Assembly (NCBI GenBank): GCA_965657335.1
Contig: CBFHOH010000009.1
Coordinates: 69,944-133,943, forward strand
Direction: 5' to 3'
Source of the DNA: UBA4582 sp965657335
GTDB taxonomy: Bacteria > Pseudomonadota > Gammaproteobacteria > Pseudomonadales > Azotimanducaceae
Length of the DNA: 64,000 bases
A program made the translations under genes and the position numbers. Below, piece after piece: positions 1 to 8,719 of this stretch. The notes under the pieces are model-generated. The model did not search any database. It was not told the origin of the DNA and saw only the letters and a list, made by a program, of their open reading frames with translations. Each line of letters opens with the position of its first letter. Position 1 is the first letter of the stretch.

Positions 1-366
1 ATTAAGCCGATCAGGCATCACCGTAAAATTTAGAGATTCAATCTCACCAATGATGTTAAGTGGATCTCCGCCTTTGAAATCGACGATTACGCGTTTGTCC
101 GCATGACTTGTCAGCACTTTTTCTACGCCAGATAAAGTCAACAAATGTGTTTCAATTTTTAGCGAACAAGCCGCGCACCTAATATCTGGCACGCGCAAGG
201 CAAGCCGTTTGAGATCACCAAATTCGCTGACGCTTTCTTTAAACTCGAGCGTCTTTTTCCTCTCATGCGTCCAGTCGTTTGTGCCCTCGTATGCGGCCGA
301 ACCAGCACTGGGCACTTTGTCCTTGGGTATTGTTTCAGGAACAACCCTTGACGCCAATGGGCTCAT
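1..366 (-). CDS. ccoI: Copper-translocating P-type ATPase CcoI/FixI, N-terminal part (runs off the left edge)
   Basis: This is the first 122 codons of a P1B-type ATPase that supplies copper for assembly of cbb3 oxidase. The visible part is a hydrophilic leader of about 50 residues followed by a heavy-metal-associated domain with the metal-binding motif RCAAC (Cys64 and Cys67). The membrane and ATPase domains lie outside the window. The ATG at 366-364 overlaps the stop codon of ccoH by four bases (ATGA), the usual coupling in ccoGHIS clusters. The identification rests on the HMA motif and on position directly after ccoG and ccoH. Confidence 0.88.
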   Translation of the reverse strand, partial: MSPLASRVVPETIPKDKVPSAGSAAYEGTNDWTHERKKTLEFKESVSEFGDLKRLALRVPDIRCAACSLKIETHLLTLSGVEKVLTSHADKRVIVDFKGGDPLNIIGEIESLNFTVMPDRLN

Positions 367-944
367 TTCGCCTCCATCAAGAGCGAGGAAATTGGTGCCT
401 TAATCCGAGCTCGGAGCCTCCAAGAGGCTTCTGCACCATTTAATTCCAAATACCAAATTCCGTTACTTGACAAAATTTCATTCGCTGTCATTTTGTTTGC
501 TGAATTTTCGTCTAATTCTCCGCCAGCGGGAACTGCAGCGGAAGCGTAAATACCGTCATCCAGCGGAAAAAGCACGATTGAAGTATCAAGTTCACTGTCG
601 GTCACGTGGTATAGCTTTAACAACAAAGCTGAGTCGTTAGCATTTTCAACGAGAAACCTTAGCGAATCTCCATCACTGTCGAGCATCCTCGCCGTCACGC
701 CCATCTTGGCCGCATTCTTGTCGAGCGTCATTATTTGGTTAATTGCCATTCCATCTTTGTAGTACTCATCTGCAACAAGATCATCAGGGTAACTGGCAAC
801 CATCACTATCATCAGTATGCCGAACAGTACCGCTGAAAACGGGATAGCAATTAGCACCCAGGGCCAGAAATGGAGATACCAATGATCAGCTGCGGTAGCG
901 CTTTCCGTACCTGGCATGACTTTATGATTTAATGTTTCACTCAT
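363..944 (-). CDS. ccoH: Cytochrome cbb3 oxidase assembly protein CcoH/FixH
   Basis: A 193-residue protein with one N-terminal membrane helix (about residues 25-50) and a periplasmic domain. The stretch DLVADEYYKDGMAINQ just after the helix is typical of the FixH family. CcoH is needed for stable assembly of the cbb3 complex and works next to CcoI. It lies between ccoG (two-base gap) and ccoI (four-base overlap), so it is almost certainly cotranscribed with both. Length fits the family. Confidence 0.9.
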   Translation of the reverse strand: MSETLNHKVMPGTESATAADHWYLHFWPWVLIAIPFSAVLFGILMIVMVASYPDDLVADEYYKDGMAINQIMTLDKNAAKMGVTARMLDSDGDSLRFLVENANDSALLLKLYHVTDSELDTSIVLFPLDDGIYASAAVPAGGELDENSANKMTANEILSSNGIWYLELNGAEASWRLRARIKAPISSLLMEAK

Positions 945-946
945 TG

Positions 947-2377
947 TTATGGTCCTGCTAGGGGTTGCGGGCCGAGGTAGCGACTATGGCTACTAGCCTT
1001 CAGCGTGGAACCTTCCCCGAAGATAGTTTGTACAGAAAATTCAATTTTCGTATTGCTACTCGTCAATAAATCAGGATCTACGATGACATTCGCTGCTATT
1101 TCACCGATCTCTCCTCCCTTAACAAATATATCCGAATTTGGCACCACCACAGCCTCCGGTAGACCCTCCACGCTCAGTTTGTAGGTGTGATCGTGAAGAT
1201 CCATGTTCAATATCTTAATTGTGTAAGTATTTTGAATTTTACCGCCGCTAACTTCTTGAAAAAGTTGCCCTCGGTTCCGTAACACGTCGAGCTCAAGGGG
1301 TATTCTTGTGAGCAGATTATAAGAAAACAAACTGACCATTGTGAGCACAGCAATGCCATATCCGATCAGGCGTGGCCGTTTCCATGTCCAAGTACCTCCT
1401 TCCAGCTGATGCTCAGTCGTATAAGAAACCAGTCCACGCTCATAGCCCATCTTGTCCATGATTGAATTACAGGCATCAACGCAGAGCGCGCAATTAATGC
1501 ACTCGTATTGCAACCCATCGCGAATGTCGATGCCTGTTGGGCAAACTTGGACACACATCTGACAATCAATGCAGTCTCCAAGGCCTATTTTCGACGGCAC
1601 ATCTTTTCGTTTTCTTGCCCCCCTGCTCTCACCTCTCACCGTATCGTAAGAGACAATCAATGTATCCTTGTCGAACATAGACGACTGGAACCGAGCATAT
1701 GGGCACATATACAAACAAACCTGTTCTCGCATCCAACCTGCATTAATGTAGGTAGCCAGTGTAAAAAAACAACACCAAAACACCGCCACGAGAGGCAATT
1801 CAAACTGTACAGCGTCCTCCAGAAGGTCATATATTCCGTAGAAATAGGCAACAAAAGTCACCCCGGTCAACAGCGCGAATCCAACCCACATGCCGTGTTT
1901 CAGAATACGTTTATACGTCTTCTCAATCGACCATGGCGCTTTTTCTAATTTGATACGTTGATTCCTATCACCCTCCGCTACTTGCTCCGCCCACATAAAG
2001 ATCGCGGTCCAGACGGTCTGTGGGCAAGAATAACCACACCACACGCGACCCAGTAGATTTGTTATAAAAAACAAACTGAACGCTGAAATCGTCAAAGCCC
2101 ACGCCAGCAGACCAAAGTCCTGCGGCCAAAACGTTAACCAGAAGATATGGAACTTGCGCGCGGGCAAGTCAAACAAAATCGCCTGATGCTCATTAATCGT
2201 AAACCAAGGCACCAAGAAATAGCCCAGCAGCAAGGGCCACCCGGTAAACAACCGAATATTTTGATACAGGCCTTCGATACGACGGGTATAGATCTTCTCC
2301 CTTTTCTCGTAGAGATTAAACGCGGTGGAATATATGTTTTCATCCGTTGCGTCTGTCGCAATATTTTTTCCCATCAA
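947..2377 (-). CDS. ccoG: Cytochrome c oxidase accessory protein CcoG (polyferredoxin)
   Basis: A 476-residue membrane iron-sulfur protein. After several membrane helices (about residues 45-235) come two [4Fe-4S] ferredoxin motifs, CIDCQMCVQVCP starting at Cys269 and CINCALCVDAC starting at Cys293, then another helix and an Ig-like periplasmic C-terminal domain. Further cysteines occur in WCGYSCP and LYMCPYARF. CcoG is known to act as a cupric reductase that helps copper delivery to the cbb3 oxidase. It follows ccoP and precedes ccoH on the same strand. Confidence 0.95.
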   Translation of the reverse strand: MMGKNIATDATDENIYSTAFNLYEKREKIYTRRIEGLYQNIRLFTGWPLLLGYFLVPWFTINEHQAILFDLPARKFHIFWLTFWPQDFGLLAWALTISAFSLFFITNLLGRVWCGYSCPQTVWTAIFMWAEQVAEGDRNQRIKLEKAPWSIEKTYKRILKHGMWVGFALLTGVTFVAYFYGIYDLLEDAVQFELPLVAVFWCCFFTLATYINAGWMREQVCLYMCPYARFQSSMFDKDTLIVSYDTVRGESRGARKRKDVPSKIGLGDCIDCQMCVQVCPTGIDIRDGLQYECINCALCVDACNSIMDKMGYERGLVSYTTEHQLEGGTWTWKRPRLIGYGIAVLTMVSLFSYNLLTRIPLELDVLRNRGQLFQEVSGGKIQNTYTIKILNMDLHDHTYKLSVEGLPEAVVVPNSDIFVKGGEIGEIAANVIVDPDLLTSSNTKIEFSVQTIFGEGSTLKASSHSRYLGPQPLAGP

Positions 2378-2426
2378 CGCTTCTCTTTCTTACCGCCGCT
2401 TACGACTTTCATGACACATGGCAGGT

Positions 2427-3302
2427 TTACTCCTGCCTTAAACTCTTAACATACGCCGCGAGAATATGAACCTTGTCTTCACCCAGTTTTTCTTTGAAAG
2501 CCGGCATCACACCATTTCTTCCATTCTTAATGACGTGTGCTATTCGACCTTTCGAATTGCCATACAGCCAAATTTCGTTGGTCAAATCCGGAGCGCCAAA
2601 CAAAGCGGAACCTGTGCCATCAGATCCATGGCATGCTGCACAGAAGGAGGCATAATGAACTGCGCCTTTTGCCGCTAGACTAGCGTCCACTTCGCGACCT
2701 GCCAGTGACAGTACGTATTCAGTCACTTCGGCAACACCATCATCTACAAGAATATCCTTCCATGGCATCATGACCCCGTTTCGGCCATTAAGAATGGTCG
2801 TTTCAATCTGGCCGCCTTCACTACCCCACATCCACTCCGAATCCGTCAGGTTGGGAAAGCCAAAACTACCTTGACCCGTTGCGCCATGACATACGGAGCA
2901 GTTATTGATAAACATTCGCTTACCCATTTTGTTAGCGCTGTCGTCACTAGCAAGTTGCTCGACCGGGATGTCACGGTATGCAGCAAAGATAGGACCGTAG
3001 CGTTCATCAGCAATTTTCTGCTCTACTTCCAACTCACCAATTTTGGTCCAACCACTCAATCCTTCAAAATTACCTAAACCTGGGTAGTAGGTGAGATAAC
3101 CAAGGCCAAAAATTATGGTGAGGATAAACTTCCAGTACCACCATGCAGGCAGCGGGTTATCATATTCTTCAATGCCGTCATAACTGTGCCCGGTGGTTTC
3201 TCCAACGTTGTCGACACTGCTGTTTAATTGCAGAACAAGGAAGAAAAAAATGATTGAGCCAATTGTTCCGACAATGACAAACCAACTAAATGCGCTACTC
3301 AT
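2427..3302 (-). CDS. ccoP: cbb3-type cytochrome c oxidase subunit III (diheme CcoP)
   Basis: A 291-residue membrane-anchored diheme cytochrome c that passes electrons to CcoO and CcoN. Two CxxCH heme sites are visible, CSVCH at 135-139 and CAACH at 221-225, after two N-terminal membrane segments (about residues 5-27 and 54-74). I start it at the ATG at 3302-3300, because a strong GGGAGG ribosome site lies just upstream and the start then overlaps the ccoQ stop by eight bases. A longer reading to 3338 would add 12 basic residues without an initiation signal. Confidence 0.95.
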   Translation of the reverse strand: MSSAFSWFVIVGTIGSIIFFFLVLQLNSSVDNVGETTGHSYDGIEEYDNPLPAWWYWKFILTIIFGLGYLTYYPGLGNFEGLSGWTKIGELEVEQKIADERYGPIFAAYRDIPVEQLASDDSANKMGKRMFINNCSVCHGATGQGSFGFPNLTDSEWMWGSEGGQIETTILNGRNGVMMPWKDILVDDGVAEVTEYVLSLAGREVDASLAAKGAVHYASFCAACHGSDGTGSALFGAPDLTNEIWLYGNSKGRIAHVIKNGRNGVMPAFKEKLGEDKVHILAAYVKSLRQE

Positions 3303-3489
3303 TAGCATCCTCCCTGACTTTTGCTGCCGCTGTCTCAATGATCTCTAACTCATCTGAATCTTCGAAAGGTAGCTTCGCGGCTGTCTCAAAATAATCTTTC
3401 CTCGAGGGTCCATAGGCCCAGTAAACTATTGCAGCAAAAGCCAGCATGCAAAGTACTGTTGCCAAACCTCTCAGATCTTCGATGCCCAT
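3295..3489 (-). CDS. ccoQ: cbb3-type oxidase subunit IV CcoQ/FixQ
   Basis: A 64-residue small subunit with one membrane helix (about residues 7-26) ending in YWAYGPSRKDYFE, a pattern typical of CcoQ/FixQ, followed by an acidic cytoplasmic tail. CcoQ stabilises the interaction of CcoP with the CcoNO core. It sits three bases after ccoO and overlaps ccoP by eight bases. The assignment rests on position, size and the aromatic motif after the helix. Confidence 0.9.
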   Translation of the reverse strand: MGIEDLRGLATVLCMLAFAAIVYWAYGPSRKDYFETAAKLPFEDSDELEIIETAAAKVREDANE

Positions 3490-3492
3490 GAA

Positions 3493-4098
3493 TTACCTCC
3501 TATCCTTAATGATGGTGCCTAACTGCTGCAGGTAGGCAACTACCGCATCAATCTCCACCTTGCCTTCGACGCCTTGCGTTGCGTTGGCTATGTCCTCATC
3601 CGTGTAAGGCACGCCTACCGCTCGGAGTGCCGTCAGTTTTGCGGGAAGCACTTCGTAATCGATTGGATCGTCAAAAAGCCACGGAAATCCGGGCATATTC
3701 GATTCTGGAACCACAGACCGAGGATCATACAAATGCGCCCGATGCCAATCATCGCTATACAACCCACCAACCCGCGCTAAATCTGGCCCCGTTCTTTTTG
3801 AGCCAAAAAGAAATGGATGGTCATACACCAACTCACCAGCAACCGAATAATGGCCATACCTTTCGACCTCGGCTCGAAGCGGACGAATCATTTGGGAATG
3901 GCAAACCCCGCATCCCTCGCGAATATAAATATCGCGTCCGGCAAGTTGCAAAGGGGTTAATGGTTTCAAACCTTCAACCGGTTCTGTCATCACTTTTTGC
4001 GACATCAGAGGAACAATTTCAACCATGCCACCAAAGCTTACGGCAACGAGAATGAGGACTAGCATTACCGCTAGATTCTTTTCAATAAACTCATTCAT
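3493..4098 (-). CDS. ccoO: cbb3-type cytochrome c oxidase subunit II (monoheme CcoO)
   Basis: A 201-residue membrane-anchored cytochrome c. A single N-terminal helix (about residues 9-28) precedes one heme c site, CGVCH at 63-67, followed by SQMIRPLRAEVERYG, which is characteristic of CcoO/FixO. It relays electrons from CcoP to the CcoN catalytic subunit on the periplasmic face. The start overlaps the end of ccoN by four bases, indicating translational coupling. Confidence 0.96.
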   Translation of the reverse strand: MNEFIEKNLAVMLVLILVAVSFGGMVEIVPLMSQKVMTEPVEGLKPLTPLQLAGRDIYIREGCGVCHSQMIRPLRAEVERYGHYSVAGELVYDHPFLFGSKRTGPDLARVGGLYSDDWHRAHLYDPRSVVPESNMPGFPWLFDDPIDYEVLPAKLTALRAVGVPYTDEDIANATQGVEGKVEIDAVVAYLQQLGTIIKDRR

Positions 4099-5537
4099 GC
4101 TAAAGCCTCCCCGTTCTGTCCTACTATTGAACTACTTGTTTCCTCTACCTCCACTGGCCCCATTGTCTTCCAGACGTTATAGGCCATGATCACCATGCCC
4201 GCAAAAAATAGTGCACCACCGATAAATCGCACGACATAACCAGGAAAGCTTGCTTCGACTGATTCAACGAAACTGTATGTCAGTGTTCCGTCATTGTTGA
4301 CCGCACGCCACATCAGTCCTTGCATCAGTCCGTTGACCCACATTGAAGCGATGTATAAGACGGTGCCAATCGTGGCTAACCAGAAATGAATATCAATCAA
4401 CTTTTCGCTGTACATTTCGCCTTGTTTTTTGCCATATAAGATTGGAATCAAATGGTACATCGCACCCATCGTCGTCATAGCAACCCAACCGAGGGCACCC
4501 GAATGTACATGACCGATAGTCCAATCGGTGTAGTGAGACAAAGAGTTCACTGATTTAATCGACATCATCGGACCTTCAAAGGTCGACATGCCGTAGAAAG
4601 AAAGAGAGACAACAAGGAATTTAAGTACGGGGTCTGTTCTTAATTTGTCCCAGGCACCAGACAAAGTCATCATGCCGTTTATCATGCCGCCCCAAGATGG
4701 CGCCAGCAGAATGAGCGACATCACCATACCTAAACTTTGAGCCCAATCAGGTAATGTGGTGTAGTGAAGATGGTGCGGTCCGGCCCAGACATAAATCGCA
4801 ATCAATGCCCAAAAATGCACAACAGACAACCTATAGGAATAAACAGGCCTTTCCGCCTGCTTAGGCACAAAATAATACATCATGCCTAGGAAACCAGCTG
4901 TTAAAAAGAATCCAACGGCGTTGTGCCCGTACCACCACTGCACCATCGCATCAACTGTGCCTGCATAGATTGAGTAGGATTTGGTCAGGCTGACGGGTAT
5001 TGCAAGACTGTTGACTATGTGCAGAATCGCTACCGCGACGATAAATGACGAGAAGAACCAGTTAGCAACATATATGTGCTGGGTTTTACGTTTTGCGATG
5101 GTCGCAAAAAATACTATCGCATAAGCTACCCAAACTATCGTGATCAAGATGTCGATTGGCCATTCTAGCTCAGCATATTCTTTGCTCGTAGTTAGCCCCA
5201 AGGGAAGCGTGATCGCTGCAGCGACAATGACCAGTTGCCAGCCCCAAAAAACAAAGCCAGCCAACGCATCGGAAGCCAATCTCACTTGGCAAGTACGCTG
5301 CACAATGTATAAAGATGTGCCCATCAAAGCACAACCACCAAAAGCGAAAATGACAGCATTTGTGTGTAACGGGCGCAATCGCCCAAAGTGGAACCAGGGC
5401 AGATCGAAATTCAAGGCTGGCCATGTCAGTTGAGCGGCAATGATAACTCCAACCAACATGCCTACAATTCCCCAAACAATGGTCATAATTGCGAATTGTC
5501 GGACAACCTTCAAATTGTACTCGGGATGATTTGACAT
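4095..5537 (-). CDS. ccoN: cbb3-type cytochrome c oxidase subunit I (CcoN)
   Basis: The 480-residue catalytic subunit of a high-affinity terminal oxidase that reduces oxygen to water and pumps protons. It has about 12 membrane helices and the expected histidines: His58 (RPLHTNAV) and the late HVHSGALGW pair for hemes, and WYGHNAVGFF plus HHLHYT for heme b3 and CuB. It is the first gene of ccoNOQPGHI, so its upstream region (5538-5811) should hold the promoter for the whole cluster. Confidence 0.97.
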   Translation of the reverse strand: MSNHPEYNLKVVRQFAIMTIVWGIVGMLVGVIIAAQLTWPALNFDLPWFHFGRLRPLHTNAVIFAFGGCALMGTSLYIVQRTCQVRLASDALAGFVFWGWQLVIVAAAITLPLGLTTSKEYAELEWPIDILITIVWVAYAIVFFATIAKRKTQHIYVANWFFSSFIVAVAILHIVNSLAIPVSLTKSYSIYAGTVDAMVQWWYGHNAVGFFLTAGFLGMMYYFVPKQAERPVYSYRLSVVHFWALIAIYVWAGPHHLHYTTLPDWAQSLGMVMSLILLAPSWGGMINGMMTLSGAWDKLRTDPVLKFLVVSLSFYGMSTFEGPMMSIKSVNSLSHYTDWTIGHVHSGALGWVAMTTMGAMYHLIPILYGKKQGEMYSEKLIDIHFWLATIGTVLYIASMWVNGLMQGLMWRAVNNDGTLTYSFVESVEASFPGYVVRFIGGALFFAGMVIMAYNVWKTMGPVEVEETSSSIVGQNGEALA

Positions 5538-5603
5538 AAATTTACTCTTTTATTTATTTTCAGGCAGCACGAAAAGCTTGCCAAAACTCACCTTTTCAGC
5601 GCT

Positions 5604-5651
5604 AACGCGATCCTACGCTGCCTCACGAGGATTCTCGTTGACTTGGGTCAG
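5604..5651 (-). promoter_or_regulatory. Candidate FNR/Anr-dependent promoter of ccoN
   Basis: At 5638-5651 the sequence TTGACttggGTCAg matches nine of ten half-site bases of a palindrome and resembles the FNR/Anr consensus TTGATnnnnATCAA. On the minus strand a TAGGAT at 5615-5610 could be the -10 element; a start near 5603 would put the site centre at about -41, the usual class II position for FNR. cbb3 operons are commonly controlled by FNR/Anr/FixK. The match is imperfect and was judged by eye. Confidence 0.4.
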
Positions 5652-5811
5652 AGAAATTGAGTTTCAGTAGGGCAGAAGAAAAAAATATATCAGGCTAAAC
5701 AGGGGCATGTATGTCTGCTACTTGTAATTTTGAAAGCCCTTCGAAGCATCTTGTAGCAATTAATTTTGGTACCCTATTTCGATTATTGAGCTGAAAAGGG
5801 ATAATCATCAC

Positions 5812-6336
5812 ATGCGGCAAATTATTCTCTATTTATGGCAAATCTGCCTACTGCGTGTCGGCCCTGAAAAAATTCCAGCAAGCTGGAGTTTTCTTGCCGT
5901 TTTCTTCGGCTTTTATTTCTTGATTAGCGGCATTTCAATCATCACATCACGACCCGATTTGACGCTACTTTCTGGTGCCGCCACTATTATCATTGGCTCT
6001 GGCGTTGCCGCTCTGACCGTTTTTGGCTTATTGAGCTTTAAGCAGGTAGCAAACAGGTTCGTTCCAACCTTATCAGCAATCTTTGGCACCAATTCGATCA
6101 TTCTGTTACCGATGATTGTCACCAGCGTCATAATGGAACAGATCGATACTGGCACTCTACGGTTGCTTATCGATGCTACAGCTTGGGTGTTGTTGGGTTG
6201 GTGGTTGACCATTGTTGGATCAATTCTGTCTCGCGCCGCCAATATAAGTGTATTACAGGGAGCAATGCTTGCCTTTTTGATTGAGGTGATGTCTCTCCTT
6301 ATCACCCTGACTATTTTTCCGCTACACCAACAGTAA
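5812..6336 (+). CDS. Small polytopic membrane protein of unknown function (Yip1-like)
   Basis: A 174-residue hydrophobic protein with about five predicted membrane helices and no catalytic motif I recognise. The size and helix pattern resemble the Yip1/DUF1282 group of small integral membrane proteins, but I cannot confirm membership. The stop codon lies ten bases before the GTG start of mpl, and the AAGGAT that likely serves mpl overlaps its last codons, so the two are probably cotranscribed. Confidence 0.7.
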   Translation: MRQIILYLWQICLLRVGPEKIPASWSFLAVFFGFYFLISGISIITSRPDLTLLSGAATIIIGSGVAALTVFGLLSFKQVANRFVPTLSAIFGTNSIILLPMIVTSVIMEQIDTGTLRLLIDATAWVLLGWWLTIVGSILSRAANISVLQGAMLAFLIEVMSLLITLTIFPLHQQ

Positions 6337-6345
6337 GGATTCCCG

Positions 6346-7740
6346 GTGCGTATTCATATATTAGGTATTTGCGGAACGCTCATGGGCAGTATCGCGCTAC
6401 TCGCTAGGGCAGCTGGACATCAGGTAAGTGGAACCGACAATAACGTCTATCCGCCAATGAGCGATCTGTTATCCGCTTCAGGGATTTCTCTTTCTTCACC
6501 CTACACTGCAGATAACATCCCGGATGATGCTGAACTGATTATTGTTGGCAATGCCAACCTACCCAGAGGCAATCCGGCAGTTGAGCATGTCCTCAACAGC
6601 GGTATTCCGTATACCTCTGGAGCAGAGTGGTTGGGCAGATATCTGCTTGCCGACAAATGGGTCATCGCGGTCTCCGGGACCCATGGCAAGACCACAACCA
6701 GCGCAATGATCGCGTGGATCCTTGAATACGCAGGTATGAAACCTGGATTTCTCATCGGAGGCATTCCGGGCAACTTTACAGAATCTGCCAGATTGGGTGA
6801 GACGCCTTTTTTTGTTATCGAAGCCGATGAATATGATACGTCTTATTTTGATCGTCGATCTAAATTCCTTCACTACAAGCCCCGCACGCTTGTGATCAAT
6901 AATCTCGAGTACGATCATGCAGACATTTTTCCTGACATGGAGGCGATCAAGAACCAATTTCACCTTCTGGTGAGAACCGTACCCAGCAATGGCACAATCA
7001 TAAATCCCCAGCGCAGTGAGCATATTGATTCAGTGCTTGAAAGAGGTTGCTGGAGTGAACAGCAAACGTTTTCTGCAGCAGATGAAATAAGTCAACCATC
7101 CAAATCACCCGCCGATCTTTCTGCTCAGACCAGCAAACCGGACGGCAGCGCATTCTCTGTACGCCTCAACTCTAAAATAGTCGGCACAGTTAACTGGACG
7201 CTGAACGGCGATCACAATATTGCAAATGCGCTTGCCGCAATACTAGCCGCGAGGAATGTAGGCGTCACGCCCGCTATCGCCTGCGAGGCGCTAGGCAAGT
7301 TCACAGGCGTAAAAAGAAGAATGGAGGTCATATATAAAAAGGATGGCCTAACCGTTTATGATGACTTTGCTCATCATCCCACAGCGGTTAAAACCACATT
7401 AGCGGGACTCCGACAAAGCGTTGGAGACGAGGGGATCATGGTGATTTTAGAACCCGGGTCGCACACGATGCGAAAAGGCACTCACAAAGACAAACTTGCT
7501 CCGGCGGTTGCAGATGCAGATAGAGTGATCTGGTTTCAACCAGAGAACATGCAGTGGGATATGAACATGACACTCTCTTCCGAGCACAGTTCAATACACT
7601 CAAACGTGCCCGATATCATCAATTTCACAATTGATACAATTAAAGAGAGCAGTATTCAACATCTGGTTATTATGAGTAATTCCGGATTTCAGGGCATTCA
7701 CAACCTGCTAATAGACCGCCTAAAAATGACAAAAGACTAG
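6346..7740 (+). CDS. mpl: UDP-N-acetylmuramate:L-Ala-gamma-D-Glu-meso-DAP ligase Mpl
   Basis: A 464-residue Mur-ligase family enzyme that attaches recycled murein tripeptide to UDP-MurNAc in the cytoplasm. The Rossmann start HILGICGTLMGS is Mpl-specific compared with MurC, and the ATP-binding loop GTHGKTTT is at 111-118. Further family motifs are EADEYDTSYFD and the C-terminal YDDFAHHPTAVKTT. It uses a GTG start with AAGGA seven bases upstream. Full length for the family. Confidence 0.95.
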   Translation: MRIHILGICGTLMGSIALLARAAGHQVSGTDNNVYPPMSDLLSASGISLSSPYTADNIPDDAELIIVGNANLPRGNPAVEHVLNSGIPYTSGAEWLGRYLLADKWVIAVSGTHGKTTTSAMIAWILEYAGMKPGFLIGGIPGNFTESARLGETPFFVIEADEYDTSYFDRRSKFLHYKPRTLVINNLEYDHADIFPDMEAIKNQFHLLVRTVPSNGTIINPQRSEHIDSVLERGCWSEQQTFSAADEISQPSKSPADLSAQTSKPDGSAFSVRLNSKIVGTVNWTLNGDHNIANALAAILAARNVGVTPAIACEALGKFTGVKRRMEVIYKKDGLTVYDDFAHHPTAVKTTLAGLRQSVGDEGIMVILEPGSHTMRKGTHKDKLAPAVADADRVIWFQPENMQWDMNMTLSSEHSSIHSNVPDIINFTIDTIKESSIQHLVIMSNSGFQGIHNLLIDRLKMTKD

Positions 7741-7752
7741 TTAGATAAAAAC

Positions 7753-8508
7753 ATGAAGGAAACTGATCTGTCAGCGCCAGTCAAAACCTACCTAAAACAA
7801 CAGGGATATCGTGTGCAATCTGAGGTTAAGGACTGCGATATTACAGCACAGCGGGGCAATGACCTGGTTATCGTTGAATTAAAAAAAAGCGTCAATATGA
7901 CCTTGCTTATTCAAGCAACGGCAAGACAAAAGTTAACGCACCGCGTTTATGTTGCCATACCTGAACCCACCAGCCAGAAAGGTAACCACTGGCGAGGTAC
8001 TCTGGCCGTGCTTTCCCGTCTCAATCTAGGTCTGCTGCTGGTAAATTTCAATCCACCCGGCATCACTGTCAAAGAAGCCCTATCGCCAGATAATCATGCA
8101 CTCAAAGCTAATAAAAACCATCAGGCCAGCTCAACGGCATCGAAAATTTCCGGCCATAGCCTGAAAAAACGCAACGCGCTTTTACAGGAACTCGAGGGAC
8201 GGACTCTTGACCTAAACGAGGCTGGAAGCCATCGACGTCAACTGGTGACAGCTTATCGAGAGAGTGCAGTTTTTATTGCCACTTGCCTTCAACAACGTGG
8301 CGCTTCCACTACAGCACAACTGCGAGCGATTGGCACCGGCGATAAAACAGCAACGGTACTCGCAAAAAACTATTATGGCTGGTTCGAACGGGTGAAAAGA
8401 GGTACCTATCAACTGACAGAAAAAGGACAGTCCAACCTCGAGCAGTACCCTGAGCTCACAGCACTAAGTAAAGATCACATTAATCGGCTAAATGTTAAGT
8501 TGAAATGA
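7753..8508 (+). CDS. DUF2161-like protein with a PD-(D/E)XK nuclease-type fold
   Basis: A 251-residue protein whose N-terminal part matches the DUF2161 pattern: EVKDCDITAQRG followed by DLVIVELKK, giving Asp29 and the E42-x-K44 pair of a restriction-endonuclease-like active site. The C-terminal part (about residues 170-245) looks like a winged helix with NYYGWFERVKRGTYQLT. Databases usually call this family a putative phosphodiesterase; the substrate is not known. It follows mpl by 12 bases, suggesting cotranscription. Confidence 0.75.
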   Translation: MKETDLSAPVKTYLKQQGYRVQSEVKDCDITAQRGNDLVIVELKKSVNMTLLIQATARQKLTHRVYVAIPEPTSQKGNHWRGTLAVLSRLNLGLLLVNFNPPGITVKEALSPDNHALKANKNHQASSTASKISGHSLKKRNALLQELEGRTLDLNEAGSHRRQLVTAYRESAVFIATCLQQRGASTTAQLRAIGTGDKTATVLAKNYYGWFERVKRGTYQLTEKGQSNLEQYPELTALSKDHINRLNVKLK

Positions 8509-8618
8509 GCCGGGCATCGATACTGTTCTCGGGTTCCCGACACCGCTTTAACCGACGTTTAGAGACATCAACGCAATCAGTGCCAAGGAAAGGCCCTGTA
8601 ACACATTGCTAGGTAGAG

Positions 8619-8686
8619 CCCTCAGCGGAGTGAAGCAAACAACCCTCAACGGGGTGAAATAAACAACCCTCAGCGGGTTTGATCAG
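8619..8686. repeat. 24-bp tandem repeat, 2.8 copies
   Basis: Three head-to-tail units start at 8619, 8643 and 8667. The first two are 24 bases each and begin CCCTCAGCGGAGTGAA and CCCTCAACGGGGTGAA, both ending in AAACAA; the third begins CCCTCAGCGGG and then diverges. The array occupies most of the gap between the DUF2161 gene and the hybrid kinase gene. The core CCTCAGCGGGG is also close to the 18-bp repeat coding for EPSAGK at 50797-50922. Confidence 0.85.
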
Positions 8687-8719
8687 AACCATCCCACGCC
8701 TCAAGTGAAGAGTTATCTC

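Noticed and set aside
1508..1948. A 146-codon plus-strand frame
   Set aside because: It is antisense to ccoG, which has complete iron-sulfur motifs on the minus strand; no ribosome site.
3303..3338. Longer N-terminus for ccoP
   Set aside because: The strong GGGAGG ribosome site is directly before the ATG at 3302, so the upstream in-frame start is not needed.
6559..7023. A 154-codon minus-strand frame
   Set aside because: It is antisense inside mpl, whose Mur-ligase motifs span the same bases.
8381..8390. GGTTCGAACG resembling a tRNA T-loop
   Set aside because: It is inside the DUF2161 gene and lacks any acceptor stem or anticodon arm around it.
8619..8686. A CRISPR-like array
   Set aside because: The units are contiguous without spacers; a tandem repeat, and no cas gene is present.
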